44,133 nt of DNA from an uncultured Eubacteriales bacterium (GTDB lineage Bacteria; Bacillota; Clostridia; Lachnospirales; Lachnospiraceae): contig CASECT010000088.1 in NCBI GenBank assembly GCA_949286525.1, positions 1 to 44,133 of the forward strand, given 5' to 3'. Shown here one piece after another: positions 42,350 through 44,133 of this stretch. Positions within the stretch are counted from its first letter, which is position 1. The number at the start of each line of letters is the position of its first letter. The translations under genes were made by a program, and so were the position numbers. The notes under the pieces are model-generated. The model had not been told where the DNA came from and did no database searches. It saw only the letters and a list, made by a program, of their open reading frames with translations.

Positions 42350-43708
42350 ATGGCAAAAACAAAAAAAACCGTTTTTTTCTGTCAGTCCTGCGGATATGAA
42401 TCCGTGAAGTGGTCGGGGCAGTGCCCAGCCTGTCATGAATGGAATACATTTGTGGAAGAGGTGTTGGACGAAGGGAAAAAGATCAGCCGGAAAGGAACGA
42501 TGGCGGTCCGGCCGGTGCTGTTGTCTGAAATCACATCTTCCCAGGACCAGCGAATCAGCAGCGGCATGGAAGAGTTAGACCGTGTACTCGGGGGAGGCAT
42601 TGTGACCGGCTCTCTGGTTCTGGTGGGAGGCGATCCCGGTATTGGAAAATCTACGCTGCTTTTGCAGGTTTGTCAAAAACTTTCTGAGAAACATATACAA
42701 GTCCTGTATGTTTCCGGCGAAGAATCCCTCCAGCAGATAAGAATTCGCGCGGACAGAATCGGTGCCTTTACTGAGGATTTGTCACTTCTCTGTGAGACCA
42801 ATCTTGCAGATATTCGAAGCGTTATAGAGAAAGAAAAACCGCAAGTGGTAGTTATTGATTCGATTCAGACAATGTTCAATGAGGAGGTAACCTCCACCCC
42901 GGGAAGCGTTTCTCAGGTAAGAGAATCTACCGGCATTCTTATGCAGATAGCAAAGGTGTTGGGGATTGCCGTATTTGTTGTTGGTCATGTCACAAAAGAA
43001 GGGGTGGTAGCCGGTCCGCGGGTTTTGGAACATATGGTAGATACCGTTTTGTATTTTGAAGGGGATCGGCATGGAACATACCGCATTTTGCGTGGCGTCA
43101 AAAATCGTTTCGGATCCACCAATGAAATCGGTGTATTTGAAATGCGGCAAAATGGCCTGACTGAGGTCAAAAATCCTTCCGAATATATGCTTAGCGGAAA
43201 GCCGAAGGGAGCCAGCGGATCTATCGTAGCCTGCTCTATGGAAGGAACAAGACCTATTTTGGTGGAGATTCAGGCCCTCGTGTGCAGAAGCGTGTTTGGT
43301 ATGGCGCGAAGAACTGCAGCGGGAACGGATTATAACCGGATAAACCTTCTCATGGCGGTAATGGAAAAATCCTTTGGAATGCATTTGAGTGATCAGGATG
43401 CTTATGTCAATATTGCCGGAGGCATTCGAATTACAGAACCGGCCATTGATCTTGGACTTGTGCTTGCTATATATTCCAGTTATAAGAATCAGCCGATTGA
43501 TGAGAAAATTGTCTGTTTTGGAGAAGTTGGGTTGAGTGGAGAGGTTCGCGCGGTCAGCATGGTGGAGCAGCGCATTCTGGAAGCTGAAAAAATGGGGTTT
43601 GAGACCTGCATTTTGCCGAAGGTTTCGATGAAGGGATTGCCACAAATTAAGGGGATTCGGCTTATCGGAGTGGAATCGATCAGAGATGCTGTAGATTTTC
43701 TGCGATAA
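42350..43708 (+). CDS. radA: DNA repair protein RadA
   Basis: RadA is a RecA-like helicase that drives branch migration in recombination and repair, and also in transformation. The 452-residue product has a four-cysteine zinc finger (Cys11, 14, 25, 28). It has Walker A GGDPGIGKST (about 92-101), the RadA-specific KNRFGSTNEIGVFEM, and a C-terminal Lon-like domain with the GEVGLSGEVR stretch. Bacillus also has radA soon after clpC, but disA, which follows there, is replaced here by an rRNA operon. Start ATG 42350 has an aagga site. Confidence 0.96.
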   Translation: MAKTKKTVFFCQSCGYESVKWSGQCPACHEWNTFVEEVLDEGKKISRKGTMAVRPVLLSEITSSQDQRISSGMEELDRVLGGGIVTGSLVLVGGDPGIGKSTLLLQVCQKLSEKHIQVLYVSGEESLQQIRIRADRIGAFTEDLSLLCETNLADIRSVIEKEKPQVVVIDSIQTMFNEEVTSTPGSVSQVRESTGILMQIAKVLGIAVFVVGHVTKEGVVAGPRVLEHMVDTVLYFEGDRHGTYRILRGVKNRFGSTNEIGVFEMRQNGLTEVKNPSEYMLSGKPKGASGSIVACSMEGTRPILVEIQALVCRSVFGMARRTAAGTDYNRINLLMAVMEKSFGMHLSDQDAYVNIAGGIRITEPAIDLGLVLAIYSSYKNQPIDEKIVCFGEVGLSGEVRAVSMVEQRILEAEKMGFETCILPKVSMKGLPQIKGIRLIGVESIRDAVDFLR

Positions 43709-43773
43709 AAAGGAAGATAAACAAGAAAAGTAAAAGCTGTGTAAACAAAGGCGTCGAAAAATGAAAAAAACAA

Positions 43774-43802
43774 TTGACAGTCCCTTTGATTTTTGCTAAG
43801 AT
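43774..43802 (+). promoter_or_regulatory. rRNA operon promoter P1
   Basis: A perfect TTGACA (43774-43779) is followed after 17 bases by TAAGAT (43797-43802). It is the first of two tandem promoters before the 16S rRNA gene. Confidence 0.85.
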
Positions 43803-43852
43803 ATTTTTCGCAACTTCTCCAAAAGAAGCCGCAAAAAGTAGAGAAAAAGTTG

Positions 43853-43881
43853 TTGACACAGCAGCGAAGATGTGATATCTT
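43853..43881 (+). promoter_or_regulatory. rRNA operon promoter P2
   Basis: A perfect TTGACA (43853-43858) is followed after 17 bases by TATCTT (43876-43881), exactly 79 bases downstream of P1. The transcript would start near 43888. Confidence 0.85.
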
Positions 43882-43887
43882 ATAGAA

Positions 43888-44045
43888 GTTGCTGATGCGA
43901 CAGCGACACAACCTTGATAACTGAACAGTGAAACAACCTTGAAAGATTCTAAGAGAAAATTTTTCGAACAAGCTTAGCAATAAGCGACCTAGAACAGTAA
44001 AGCAGGAAAAGGCCAGAAGAGCCTGGGACTGCAGGAACAACTTTT
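43888..44045 (+). other. rRNA leader
   Basis: The 158-base precursor leader contains two copies of acaaccttga (from about 43908 and 43934) and a small hairpin gctta-gcaa-taagc (43972-43985) with a GNRA loop. It also has an aggc/gcct hairpin near 44020. No gene is seen. A clear boxA antitermination element was not recognised. Confidence 0.6.

Positions 44046-44133
<88 letters not shown>

Overview
The window is a chromosomal segment of a spore-forming Clostridia bacterium, most likely a Lachnospiraceae. This rests on a complete spoIIIA operon with gpr and spoIIP, strong AGGAGG ribosome binding sites, several TTG and GTG starts, an arginine cluster with ArgJ, and the 5' end of a 16S rRNA gene at the right edge. 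Base composition is intermediate overall, with one clearly AT-richer gene (the sensor kinase at 23460-24764). No insertion sequence, prophage, CRISPR array or tRNA was seen. The genus was not assigned.

Layout: (1) 1-1034 holds a repeat-rich leader and an internally deleted Rpn-family nuclease gene. (2) 1102-7709 is an arginine biosynthesis region: argG on the minus strand diverges from argC-GNAT-argJ-argB-argD across an intergenic region carrying an ARG-box-like palindrome. (3) 7816-15024 holds comEA, an OmpR-type two-component system, a GerMN lipoprotein, comEC and holA, with convergent rpsT at 15084-15347. (4) 15593-22601 is a sporulation block: gpr, spoIIP and spoIIIAA-AH. (5) 22701-25705 is a LytTR response regulator, a GHKL sensor kinase, an unlisted 20-residue amphipathic Trp-rich peptide, and a stand-alone Spo0A-type DNA-binding protein. 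(6) 25834-32317 holds phosphopentomutase, release factor 3, a glutamine synthetase with an attenuator-like leader, an ANTAR RNA-binding regulator and CTP synthase. (7) 32359-39256 holds DUF1846 (minus strand), an AzgA-type purine permease, a condensation-type acyltransferase with a zinc-ribbon membrane partner, a small membrane protein and a secreted single-pass protein with an acidic tail. (8) 39281-44133 holds clpC, a conserved small protein, radA, tandem rRNA promoters and the start of 16S rRNA.

How the genes work together: ArgJ and a feedback-inhibitable type of ArgB point to the cyclic acetyl route to ornithine, with ArgC and ArgD between them and ArgG acting later. ComEA and ComEC are DNA-uptake proteins. 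SpoIIIAA-AH build the mother-cell side of the forespore channel, SpoIIP acts in engulfment, and Gpr degrades spore DNA-binding proteins at germination. The glutamine synthetase, its attenuator-like leader and the ANTAR protein look like one nitrogen-responsive unit, followed by glutamine-using PyrG.

The most interesting candidates are the kinase/regulator/mini-peptide locus at 22701-24920 next to the orphan Spo0A-like protein, the three-element alternative-pairing leader of rpsT, the ribosome-site-sequestering hairpin of comEA, the upstream ORF that seems to drive DUF1846 translation, and the glnA leader. All statements come from reading the sequence and recalling protein families; no searches or folding programs were run.
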